NCBI RefSeq assembly: GCF_000801105.2
Contig: NC_079512.1
Location: forward strand, 34,799,848 to 34,863,847
Origin: Raphanus sativus
Lineage: Eukaryota > Streptophyta > Magnoliopsida > Brassicales > Brassicaceae
Length of the DNA: 64,000 bases
Direction: 5' to 3'
Shown one piece after another: positions 48,900 to 59,581 of the stretch. The position numbers were made by a program, and so were the translations under genes. How positions within the stretch are numbered: position 1 is the stretch's first letter; each line of letters starts with the position of its first letter. The notes beneath the pieces were generated by a model. It worked only from the letters and a program-made list of their open reading frames with translations, was not told the DNA's origin and did no database searches.

Positions 48900-51800
48900 A
48901 GTGGAGAGGAAACCAACTCGGTTCTTTTGCTATTTTCAAAAACTTGTTTGCAAATGCTATCTCAGACTTTAAATTCTCGTGCAATGTATGTTCTCTTTTA
49001 GACTTGTGTGTTTGACAATGCCCTATCTCGTGTTGGGTTGTGTTTTCTCAATTTGTCATTAACTTTGTGTTAGCTAAGCAGTGGATTTGGAGATAATTTT
49101 TTTTTTTGTTGGCATCTATTTGGACATAATCACAACTAAACAAATCTATATTTTTGAATGTGATAACGGCTATCACCAACAAGGATGTAGGCCCAAAATC
49201 TAGTTCATTATTCACATATAATAATAATTTTTTAATTGCTTTAAGAGGTTTAAGAAACTAGCATCGTGTTGATGATAAAGATTCTATAAAGTTGACTACA
49301 TTTCCTACTCACAGCTTATTGAAGATACTTTAATCAGAGATAAAAAGAAATCGTAAATGCTAAAACGAACGGTGCACCCTACTGTATTGTATCAATTACT
49401 ATATTATATTGTATCAACATTCATTTCCACATAAATCACATTTTACAACATTTTACATAAAAAGCCATGAATAATATGGATTGATTTGTGCATAATAGAA
49501 AACATGTTTATGCTTTAAACTGTAATATTTGTTTTGATCAAGGTTTTTTCGTTTACGGAATTTTGATCTTTGGTACATACATTAAAGTTGTGTTTTAATA
49601 GAATAGATACTACACTTGAATAAGTGATACTACACTTGAATAAGTGATTGTGAAAAAATCCAATTAACATAAATTAAAGTCCAAACCAAAAATAAGTAAA
49701 TAAAAAATTATTATATATATATGTATTACGTAGTCGAAGATATATTAGTGTATATTATACAAATATAAAAATGCCATAGGATTTTGTTATATGGGGTATC
49801 ATAAAATTGTTATTAAGCCAAAATCCTTTCTTTAGAGAAAATGGAACACAGTTGTATTGGATCATTTTTTTCTATTCAATTTTAAGAAATTGAGTTGAGA
49901 ATAAAAACAAATAGAATTATGAAGTTGAATGTATTCATACCTTGTGTTTTTTTCAATCTTATACTAGGTGTATTTTCTACTCTCTTCTAATTAACTCAAA
50001 GAACAATTAAGCCAATTGTTTGCCCAATTTTTGCCCAATTTTTGCTATATTTCTGTTTTTCAAATCCAAAACCTCGATTCTCGTTTGTTAATCATAGTTA
50101 CTTGTAACAAAGTGAATATGGATAAATGTATCAATTTTCTTTGTTCATTCATCTCATTTTACCAAATATTATTACTAATTTTAAGCAAATAAGCATATAA
50201 TTTGTATTGTATCATGGCCAAACAACATTTAACCACATTACAAGATACAATAAAGCGGTAATGCTTCATCCTTTTGGAGCTGCACTAGCACTTTTCACTC
50301 TGGATTATCAAACGATCAAAGGCATAATCAAAATACTAATTAAGGTGTATATATGGTTAATATATCTTAATGACTAAATCATGTGTTTTTTTGCAGGGTA
50401 TTTACAGAGGAACCATATATCGTTAGTCTAAATTTGAAGGACTCTAAGCAGTGTGTCTTTACCGTGTTGAAATGGAAGAAAGAGAAATAATCAGATATGT
50501 GAAGTGAAGTCACAAAGAGTTAATAGGAGAAAAATGTTGCTTACAAGTGTCTCTTGAAGTGCTTATGGTTGAGGTGCCTTAAGAGGAGAGAGAAGCTGAA
50601 GATGACTTCAAAAAAACCAAAACGGCTACTTAGTCGGTTTTTCTACCCGGAAATTCTTCCTCGTGAAATTGGAGTATAACATGGTAAGATCTTCTTTCTT
50701 GTATTTTTTGGAATGTAAAAAAAAGGTAAAACAAGACTTTTAGAACTCTAGTAGCCTCTTTTGATTCCAGTTGTAATATGATCTTCATAAATCAAAACTG
50801 GAAATAGAGGTTCTGTTTTCCCTTGTTGAATGGCCGCCAATAAAAAAGGCATAGTCATATGATAAAACTTGAATATGCTGCCTGCAATAGATTTCGTATT
50901 TTTCAAGTGCTAATACCTCCAATTTCCAACACAAAGGATGAGAAGAGATACAAGTTAGAATTATTTACTTCCTCCGTCAAGAAATCTGTAAAGCTTGGGT
51001 TCATAGAGACGTCGAGGATGCTTTGATTTTATTGTTTTCCTACAAAACAATCCAGACGATCGGGTTCAAAACAAATGACATTTATAAGAGGAGTATATCG
51101 AACTTAGAACATCTTTAATCTCACTCTTTTCCACTATAAATAAAGTTTAAATTAAAAGTGTTCCAGTGGTAGTCTATTTTCATTCTATTATAAAGTGACA
51201 AATAAGTTTACTCCAAATATAGATTAACTTATTTTTTTTTTCATCACTCTATTTTTTTTACTTTAAAATAGAGTATTATTAAGCAAATTCCAACTCTATT
51301 ATAGAGTTACTCTATTTTAGAATAAGAAATATAGCAAATCATTGGAGATGGTCTTAATCAAGCATCATATTCTAAATTAAAAAAAAATGAAAAATGCATG
51401 TTGTATAGTTTGCAGTAACCAAATTAGGATATTTATCGAAACCATGATATATAAATTTTGTATTAAAAGAAAGTAACATATAATATTATAGCAAAAAATA
51501 TTATGAAACTAATATGAATTCATGGGGGGTAAAGAAATGTTGAACTTAAAACTAGTGGGTCAACAACTAATTTTACCAAACTTATGCTAATTTAAAGCAA
51601 ATATTCAATGGAAATAATTGATTTATCAAGTTTATATGGGTCATATGACCCCTTGACTTTTTTCTCTTTATCGAATATTTTGTGTCATTTGCCAATTCCT
51701 ATGCATCAATCCTAACCAGTTGTTATGAAGGAAACATAAACAATCAACATGTAACAAGAATTGGATTTTTGTTTGATTTATGGACAGGAGGCATGACCCA

Positions 51801-52385
51801 CAATCACATAACTAAAACTGATGAATCTACTTTACTTCGGAGTATAACCCATTCAAAATTGGCCCACGTACATGAGGCCTGAATCATTTGATCCAAGCAA
51901 ATTTGAATGTAATATTGCGTGTAAAAAGAGTGTGTTACTATAATGAAAGTTGTAAGAAGAGAAGAAGTATACCGTGGTTTACAAAGTTGAAACTCCACTT
52001 ATTTAAAACAGAATAATGAAAGAGTGTGAGGATTCAAATATAAAAATTAAAAATCACTGGAAGGGGCTCAAGAGAAACTCGTGCATGAGAAGAAACGTGA
52101 AACTCCCAAGAGAAGAAAAGGAAAACACACTCTTAGCTGGACACCAACAAGAGGACAAAAAGTCGAAACTGTATCGTATTTCACAACGGTCGAGACGTGT
52201 TTCAACTCAACCGTTGAAAATACCAGACTTTTTTGACAGAAAGGTGGTTACATAGCAAACGAAGAAGTAATTTCAAATCATTTTTCTTTAAAATATTGTT
52301 AATTCATTTTTCCTAAGTTTTTGAAATTTATTGAGAGGGACAATAAAGTATGACCCTTTTTAGAGAGAAGTATTGACTAGGACGA
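48900..52385. other. Intergenic region, no supported gene
   Basis: The first 180 bp or so is likely 3'UTR of the topoisomerase-like fragment. A 20-bp tandem duplication (GATACTACACTTGAATAAGT) is at 49606-49645. 50400-50700 is less AT-rich, but no coding is recognised. A short frame at 52016-52255 (79 codons, basic, ending in KIPDFFDRKVVT) is unrecognised. No second half of the phosphorylase gene was found. Confidence 0.5.
51111..51358. mobile_element. MITE-like AT-rich repeat
   Basis: Ends ATCTTTAATCTCACTC and (reverse complement) AAGACCATCTCCAATG are loosely inverted. The interior is full of CTCTATTTTA / TAAAATAGAG words, a pattern frequent in crucifer intergenic repeats. The boundaries are approximate. 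Confidence 0.45.
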
Positions 52386-52560
52386 AACCTGAGAATCCGA
52401 CACATTTAACTCTCTCCTCTTCTCTCTATACAAACATTCAATTTCTCTCTAACAACATATCGAAATTCACACTCTTGTAAAGCTTATCTCCAGCAGCACT
52501 CTTCTTCTTTAATTTTCTTCTAGGGGGTTTTGATTCTGTGGTTCATTACTAAAAGAGACA

Positions 52561-53901
52561 ATGAGTGCTTCAAAGTTCATTAAATGTGTTACTGTTGGAG
52601 ACGGAGCTGTGGGGAAGACATGTATGCTTATCTGTTACACGAGCAACAAGTTTCCCACTGTGAGAGTTTGTTTCCTTTATTTTTTCATTTTTTCCATTGT
52701 AAAGCTTTAATTTTTCTTGCTGGGTTTCAAAGGTTTAAGCTTTTTTAAACTCTTTAGGTAGAGATCTAGTGTATTCTGTGGGGTTATATATATTCTCATG
52801 TCTCCTCCTCATGATTCTTGTTGTTTTGTTCAGGATTATATACCGACTGTATTCGACAACTTCAGTGCCAATGTCTCCGTGGATGGTCAAATCGTGAATC
52901 TAGGCCTATGGGACACTGCTGGTAAAGACAAAATACAAAAACCATTAAGCTTAAGAACTCAAGTTAATGACATTTGCATGAGTCTTTTCCCTCTTTTATA
53001 ATCTCACAGAAATAGTTGTTGTTCAGGTCAAGAAGATTACAGTAGGTTGAGGCCATTGAGTTACAGAGGAGCCGATATCTTCGTCTTGGCCTTTTCTCTT
53101 ATCAGCAAGGCTAGCTACGAGAATGTACTTAAGAAGGTATATATATGTTTTTTTTTTTAATTTCTCTTTGCATTGGAGCATCTATTGGTTGTGAATTTTT
53201 TTGTGTATTCATGTTCTGAATCTGATTGTTTGTGTTTTTTTTTTTATATAGTGGATGCCTGAACTTCGTAGGTTTGCGCCAAATGTTCCTATAGTCCTTG
53301 TTGGTACAAAGCTAGGTAAGTTCATTTTTTTCTAATGTTGTTCTTGCAGAAACTTTTTTTTTTTCTATTTTTGAATTTCATCTCTTTGCTGATACATTGC
53401 GTTGTGGTTTGTGTTCTTTAAGATCTCCGTGATGATAAGGGATACCTGGCAGATCACACCAATGTCATTACCTCTACTCAGGGAGAGGAATTGAGGAAGC
53501 AAATCGGTGCAGCTGCTTACATCGAGTGCAGTTCCAAAACTCAACAGGTAATAAAGTCAAAAGTTATTTTCAGAAACAAAGACTCAAAAAAAAAAGAGAA
53601 TTGTTTTGGTGAATATAAACAAATGTCAGAACCTTTTGCCTTGGGGTCTTTTTGTTGTAGAATGTGAAAGCAGTGTTTGACACAGCGATCAAAGTGGTTC
53701 TCCAGCCTCCAAGGAGGAAAGAGGTCACTGGGAATAAGAAGAAACACAGAAGATCCGGTTGCTCCTTTGCGTAAGCCCTTCCTAAATATTATTGTATCTT
53801 CTTGTTTTCCACTCTGTGATGAGAGGTTGCAGTAAAAAGCTTACAAACAAGGGTTTATAATATTCAGGAGCATTGTCTGTGGAGGCTGCGCCACTGCTTA
53901 G
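52561..53901 (+). CDS. ROP9: ROP/RAC small GTPase, type II (ROP9/RAC7-like)
   Basis: Seven exons (52561-52659, 52834-52921, 53027-53136, 53252-53315, 53423-53547, 53661-53770, 53868-53901) give 209 aa. G-box motifs: GDGAVGKT (12-19), effector region YIPTVFDNF, switch [26 protein letters not shown] base recognition and ECSSK. It cycles between GDP and GTP at the plasma membrane and signals to effectors (RICs, ICRs). The C-terminus has a basic stretch ([12 protein letters not shown]) and ends CGGCATA instead of CaaX. It is thus a type II ROP, anchored by S-acylation of the cysteines. The last intron splits the tail: if it is retained, translation stops right after SFA (GCG TAA). The position before CDKF;1 matches At4g28950. 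Confidence 0.95.
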
Positions 53902-54195
53902 GACATAACTCAAGTGAAAAAGTTACAACAACATTGTCTGTCTCTCTCTCTGGTCGGTTTATTGGTATTTTTGTAGGTTGAAGAATTGCAACTATTAAAA
54001 GATAAGGGAACTGTTGGTTCTCTCTTATTTGTATGTGAAGTTCCTTTCTCTCTGTTATCCTTTTCTTCTCTTGTGTTGTGTAGACTTCTGCTGATTCCAG
54101 TAATACTCTGTGTTGTTGTTTAACAATGTTTGCATCGTTCTGTATCATCATCATCATTTTTTTTTTTTTTTTTTGAATGAATGTAAAATTTATTC
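53902..54195 (+). other. ROP9 3'UTR
   Basis: Transcribed-looking T-rich sequence after the stop, with AATAATAC-type signals and a 17-T run near 54156-54173. No coding. Confidence 0.5.
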
Positions 54196-54240
54196 AGTCA
54201 AATTATGTTTTACATCAAATGCAACTATGTTATGACTGTT

Positions 54241-54645
54241 TTAAAGAATGAACAAATAAAGAAATCTGCAACTAAATCCTTGTGCCAAACCAAGCTTGTA
54301 GAGCATCATGGAGAGCGTTCTTTCCTGTTGCCGGCAGGGAGGAAACAGTTCTGTCTTAGTGAGAGATGTATCAGTGTTCAGTGTCACAATATCACTCCAT
54401 GCTGAAGAGAATTTATCTCCCAAAATCCCTTTGATTAGTTCCCTCCCATACACCTGATGAGTAAGAAAATTCAAAAAAAAAAAGGTGTGAGTGAGTTTCA
54501 GCACTTGATTTGCAAAGGATACACAACGGGTCAGCATCGACGTTCCATTTCTGCATCTGATCAGCTGTTGGTCGTCTTTGTTGCATCACAACCCAGAGGT
54601 GAAAGGAGTATTTAGGGGACACTAAAACCAAACTAAACAGCACCA
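54241..54645 (-). pseudogene. LINE (L1-type) reverse-transcriptase zinc-binding domain remnant
   Basis: On the minus strand the translation reads KYSFHLWVVMQQRRPTADQM, then ADPLCILCKSSAETHSHLFF. This is the zf-RVT module (two C-x2-C type pairs and H-x3-H) found at the end of plant non-LTR retrotransposon ORF2. A frame change near 54470 (A/T-run) moves to the next part (GILGDKFSSAWSDIVTLNT). Only this tail survives; the endonuclease and RT are absent. Confidence 0.75.
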
Positions 54646-55006
54646 AACCAAAAGCAGAAATGTCCATCTCCGCAAACTAATGTTCTTATACATCATGTTC
54701 ATAAATCTAAATAATCAAAGTACATAAATCCAACAATAGTTACACAATTTTACCAAAAAAAAACAATAGTTACACAAATAGTCAGTTCAGAAAAAAGTTG
54801 CACAAATAGTTCAGTTGATAACTTGCTCCAAGGACCGGATAGTAATTTCGCAAAAGAAAAAAACCAAAGGAATGGGAACTAGCAGGGCATATACGTAATT
54901 CACCACTCTGAGTAATTCGTTAGTATGTTCTTTCATCATCGTCGTTAAATCGGGAAAAGGAGGTTCTGTCCGAAAAAAGAACGACGCCGGCAGGAAGCAC
55001 AAGGCG
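54646..55006 (+). promoter_or_regulatory. CDKF;1 upstream region and leader
   Basis: AT-rich spacer turning GC-richer from about 54930. No distinct TATA box near the expected start was convincing. This must contain the CDKF;1 promoter, compact because the LINE remnant lies just upstream. Confidence 0.4.
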
Positions 55007-56556
55007 ATGGATAAACAGCCGGCGAGCAGCTGGAGCATCCACACCCGGCCGGAGGTAATCGCCAAGTACGAGATCTTCGAGCGAGTCGGATCCGGAGCCT
55101 ACGCCGACGTGTACCGAGCTCGCCGCATCTCCGACGGTCTCACCGTCGCTCTCAAAGAGATCTTCGACTACCAATCGGCCTTCCGGGAGATCGACGCCCT
55201 ATCGATCCTCCACGGATCTCCCAACGTCGTCGCTATGCACGAGTACTTCTGGCGCGAGGACGAGAACGCAGTGATCGTCCTCGAGTTCCTCAGGTCTGAT
55301 CTCTCCGCGGTGATCCGTGACGCCAAGAGGAGGAAGAAGAATAAAGGGGATGGGCTCTCCGTTGGGGAGATCAAGAGATGGATGGTTCAGATTCTCAATG
55401 GCGTTGATGCTTGTCATCGGAATCTGATCGTTCACAGAGATTTAAAGCCTGGGAATATGTTGGTAGGTGATGATGGAGTGCTCAAGCTTGCTGATTTTGG
55501 TCAGGTGATTTGTAAAGTTTCCATCTTTTTAATCAATTTTAGTTTACCCTTGTTGTAAAGTTTCGATCTTTGAATCAGTTTAGTTTACCCTTATTGTAAA
55601 GTTTCGATCTTTTAATCAAGTGTGTGTTTGTTTTACAGGCTAGGATACTAATGGAGCCTGATGTCGTCGCCACAGATGAGAACCAACTTGAAGAAGGTAG
55701 CAGGGAGCCACCAGAAGTGATTCCTGATTATGTGAACTCGTCTCAGGGAGAACAGGAAGTGTTGAGTAAAGACGAGTACTTTCGGCAGGTGGAAGAGCTC
55801 AAGGCTAAGCAGGTTGTGAGATACGACGACACCGATAAGGACTCGAACGCGCCTGACGGAGACGCGTCTTGCCTCGCGACGTGTACCGTCAGTGAAATGG
55901 ATGATGATTTCGGGAGGAACTCTTTTGCTTACGATGCTGCTGATGAGGAGGCATTGGACGGAGGCGGAGAAGGTTTGATGACGTCTTGCGTGGGGACCAG
56001 ATGGTTTAGGCCACCGGAGCTTCTTTACGGGTCTACTATGTATGGGTTGGAGATCGATCTGTGGTCGCTTGGTTGCGTGTTCGCGGAACTCTTGTCTCTG
56101 GAGCCGTTGTTCCCTGGAGTTTCGGATATTGATCAGATCAGCAGAGTGACCAACGTGCTGGGGAACTTAAACGAAGAGGTTTGGCCAGGCTGTGTCGATC
56201 TTCCGGACTACAAGTCGATCTCGTTTGCTAAAGTGGAGTCTCCTCTTGGTATAGAAGGGTGTCTACCCAACCATTCAGGGGATGTGATAGCGCTGGTTAA
56301 GAAGCTTATATGTTACGATCCAGCTAGTAGAGCTACTGCTGTGGAGTTGTTGAATGATAAATATTTTAAGGAAGAGCCTCTTCCGGTTCCTGTTTCAGAG
56401 CTCTATGTGCCTCCGGCAATGAGTGGGCCAGATGAGGATGATTCTCCTAGGAAGTGGGATAACTACAGAGAAATGGACTCAGATTCAGATTTTGACGGCT
56501 TTGGTCCAGTGAATGTGAAGCCTACCAGTAGTGGATTTACAATAGAGTTCCCCTGA
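55007..56556 (+). CDS. CDKF;1: CDK-activating kinase CDKF;1 (CAK1-like)
   Basis: Two exons (55007-55504, 55639-56556) give 471 aa. Kinase features: Gly-rich loop VGSGAYADVYRAR (near 27), VALKE lysine (near 48), catalytic HRDLKPGN (near 145), LADFGQ at the exon 1 end, and a long insert of about 120 residues between DFG and the activation segment. The insert is typical of plant CDKF and absent in ordinary CDKs. The activation segment is TSCVGTRWFRPPELLYGS, then the DLWSLGCVFAEL core and an acidic C-terminal tail. CDKF;1 phosphorylates the T-loops of CDKD kinases, so it sits above other CDK-activating kinases and RNA polymerase II CTD kinases. No damage is seen. The position matches At4g28980. 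Confidence 0.94.
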
Positions 56557-57291
56557 ACCTTAATGGCTTTTTAAGGTACGAAGTCAAAAGCTTTGCCTCT
56601 TTCTCTTTCATACAGATATGTGTCTTTAATACTAATAGGCATAGCCAAGATTCGACAACCACTAAGAAAATTGTTAACTTTTTGTTGTGAGTATCAATGG
56701 TTGCTTGCAGTATTTTTAAGTAAGCTTTTTGAATCGTTTGCTGTTTCCTCAGATGGATTAACAGTTGGCCGGGGGTCCATGATTGAGAATCTTGATCAGC
56801 CTGCTTCCCTGAATCCGTCTGCTGTGTCAAGAAAATTGGTGTTGTGTATTGTGTCTCTGGAATAGAAAACAGTTACATTTTACAATCCAAGCTAAAGAGC
56901 TTATAAAAGCTTTTGTATTATCTGTGCTATCCATTTTTGTATTTTGTCATATCAACATGTTTAATAACTTGCTCTTTTCATGGTCATCATAGTTGATGAT
57001 GATAGTTCAATGAGTCACGGAATCCTCTCATTGTCATCGAGGTTTTACTTATCTATTATCCAAGTTTCTGCATTCATCTTGTAAAAAAAGATCACGTTTA
57101 TAATCAGATTACGAGTGTATAGGACTATCATGTAAAATAATTAAAATAAGGGGTTATTTAAGAAATTAGACTAAAGCTGAGAGACGAAAAGATAAATTAA
57201 CAATAGTTTCCAGCTTCTATCGCACACTCGCGCTTAGGGTTTTGTTTTTTTCTTTTGGGTTTTGAAACGGGGCCTTGAGAATCGGAGAGAA
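56557..57291 (+). other. CDKF;1 3'UTR and promoter of the next gene
   Basis: 56557-56960 looks like 3'UTR sequence, possibly spliced (an AG before ATGGATTAACAG near 56752). 57200-57291 includes AGGGTTTTG and a CT-rich leader typical of plant housekeeping genes. Confidence 0.5.
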
Positions 57292-58744
57292 ATGGGGTCA
57301 AAGGAAAGAGATGAGACGAGGCAGCATCACCCGCCTCACATCAGCAGTGTCGTCGTGCGTCCATCCGGTAGCTACGACGGAGAAGGTGACCGCCCCGACG
57401 CCGCCGGAGAGGACTCTCGTGCTGACCGGCCACGCTCGGATCGTCATAAGGGTGAGAATGGTTCGTATCTCTCCTCTCTTCCTACATTTAATGGCATCCC
57501 ATCTCAGTCCTCTTTTTTTTTTCGTTAATGGTTTCGATTTTGTGAACTGTGAGTTTTTTTTAAGTTTTATGAATGAGAGTAGTGTACGTTGAATTGTGAT
57601 TTTACTGGCTAAGAGTTCAGTTACACTTGTAGCGTTAGTCTTTGAGGTTTTTAACGCTGGCTACAGTTTGCATAACAAGATTCCCTTTTCTCTATGTATT
57701 TGGTGTATGCACTGATAAATTCTTGGCCATCAAAGAATGCTATTTAGACACCAACTCCCTTGTCATTTCACATTGTCACTGTTTTTTTTTTTTGTGTGTG
57801 TGTGTGTGTAGGACATAGAACTCGAGCAAGTTCTAGCTCACCACCACCCCGTCGTCCATTTGAAGATCACCACCGACATGGCTCGGATCTTAACCATTCA
57901 GGTGCTCGTGGTGGCCGAGATTTCAGCAGTAGAAGGGAATCATCTGGGAGATACAGTGACTATTCACCACCCCATGCTAGAATTAGTCGTCGTTTTGATG
58001 GACCTGAACCTGCTTCTTTTAAAAGCGATGGCATGGGCAGGAACAACAACAATTACTCAAAAGTGCAGCCAAGAGAAGGAGATTGGTACTGTCTAGATCC
58101 CTTGTAAGTTTGTATCCTTGGCTTTGAAATTAGAAACTCTTAACACGTGTTCAAAAAAAAAAGAAACTCTTAACAAGTTTGTAGATTTCATTTGTATATG
58201 ACTTTTTGGTTATGAATACAGATGCAGAAACTTGAATTTTGCGAGGCGAGTTTGCTGCTTCAAGTGCAAGAGGCGTCGCTATGCACCTCCCAATACTCCT
58301 CCACCGCCTCCTCCTCCTCCCATGAATCTCTCCCCAAGAAGAGACTTTTATGGCTACAGGTCTCCTCCACGTGGCTACCCTAGAGACTACCTGCCACCAA
58401 GGCTTGACCATCAAACATGGAGAGACAGAGACAGAGAAGCAGACCGTCTGCGTTACTCAAACCTCGACTATCCTCCTCCTAACAGAAGATTAGCATCTGA
58501 CTGGGCCCCGGAACAACCTCACTATGAGAGACGTCCACCTCTCAGTCCACCTCGTGGTGGCGGATGGGGACGACATTCAAGAGAGAGGAGCAGATCGCCG
58601 CCATCGAGATACAAACCTCCACCGCCAATGAGAGGCCCTCCACCACCGCTAAGAGATTACCGCCGTGATAGTTACTTTGAGAGAGGAGGGAGAGACGATC
58701 AGCGTGGTGGTAGCGACAGAGACAGGATGAGAAACGCTTACTGA
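57292..58744 (+). CDS. RanBP2-type zinc-finger, Arg/Pro-rich RNA-binding-like protein (At4g28990-like)
   Basis: Three exons (57292-57451, 57812-58103, 58222-58744) join in phase to 324 aa. The start MGSKERDETRQHH is the first ATG in the coding frame. A RanBP2 zinc finger spans the second junction (about residues 144-167): W-Y-C-x4-C-x10-C-x2-C, with the Asn (RNLNF) typical of single-stranded RNA-binding versions. The flanks are low-complexity: Ser/Arg/Gly/His-rich before it, and Pro runs, RD/RE dipeptides and an RS-like RERSRSPPSR after it. Proteins of this kind are nuclear and often splicing-associated; the exact role here is inferred. The position between CDKF;1 and TCX5 matches At4g28990. 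Confidence 0.88.
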
Positions 58745-59581
58745 TATACAGAACAGTGCATGTCTTGGGAAAACATGGTTTAGACAGTCGAAACATTTTC
58801 CCTGAAAATCAAAGGGACCTTTGTATTACACCTTAGATTCTTTTGTTCTAAATTCGAATGTTTAGCGAATTTTTGTCCTCTTTGTGCAAAAGAAGTAAAA
58901 AAGAAAAAAGAAAGTTCCGGGGCGAAATCTAAATACGCTTCTTCTCTTTTTCTTCCTACTTCCAAAACTCGCCGGTGAGAGTGACGAGAGGCCTGTCTGC
59001 GTGTCGGTTCACGAGTGGTAGATATCTAAATTAAGCACATTTTAAAGATCTTTTAGATAAATTTTGTATTCAGAGACGATCGAACGGTGGAGAAACGGCG
59101 AAACATAAAGCTTTTTATGAATTCAAATCGTTGGATCACCGTATTGGACACAAACCGCACGATGAAAACGCCGCGCAAATCTGACCGTCGAATATAATTA
59201 AGGAAAATTGAAATTTCAAAAACATGTTAGAAAGAGGGAGGAGGAGAGATGCTGTGTGGAAGAAGAAGAAGAAGAACAAAACCGGAAGTATCCTTCTCGA
59301 CTTGCTTCTCCCTCTTCGTCTGTCTCCGTCAGCTAAAACCCTAATTCCCTCCCATCTCACTCTCGAAAGCTTATCACTTTCTCCTTCTATACACGCGGAT
59401 CAAATTCAAAGTCCTGAGCTTTATCAGCCGCCGTCGAATCGGTTCCGATTCTTTTCCCGTGGGGGGATACGGATCTGGGTTCTCTCTGTGTGTTGCTTTG
59501 AGCTGATCTGTATCAATTGTCTCTTTCTTCGGGGGAAGATAGAAAAGGAAATTTTGTCTGTGGAGATTCGAAAATTTTGAT
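58745..59581 (+). promoter_or_regulatory. Zinc-finger gene 3'UTR, then TCX5 promoter and leader
   Basis: 58745-58900 is likely 3'UTR. 59300-59581 is CT-rich and leader-like with AAAACCCTAATT (59334-59345), a telo-box-like element common in cell-cycle gene promoters. An upstream open frame begins at 59224 and ends just before the TCX5 ATG (59580). Several short upstream ATGs are possible. Confidence 0.45.

Noticed and set aside
52016..52255. 79-codon frame before ROP9
   Set aside because: Basic, coding-like, but not recognised and without promoter or splice support; kept only as a note in the intergenic entry.
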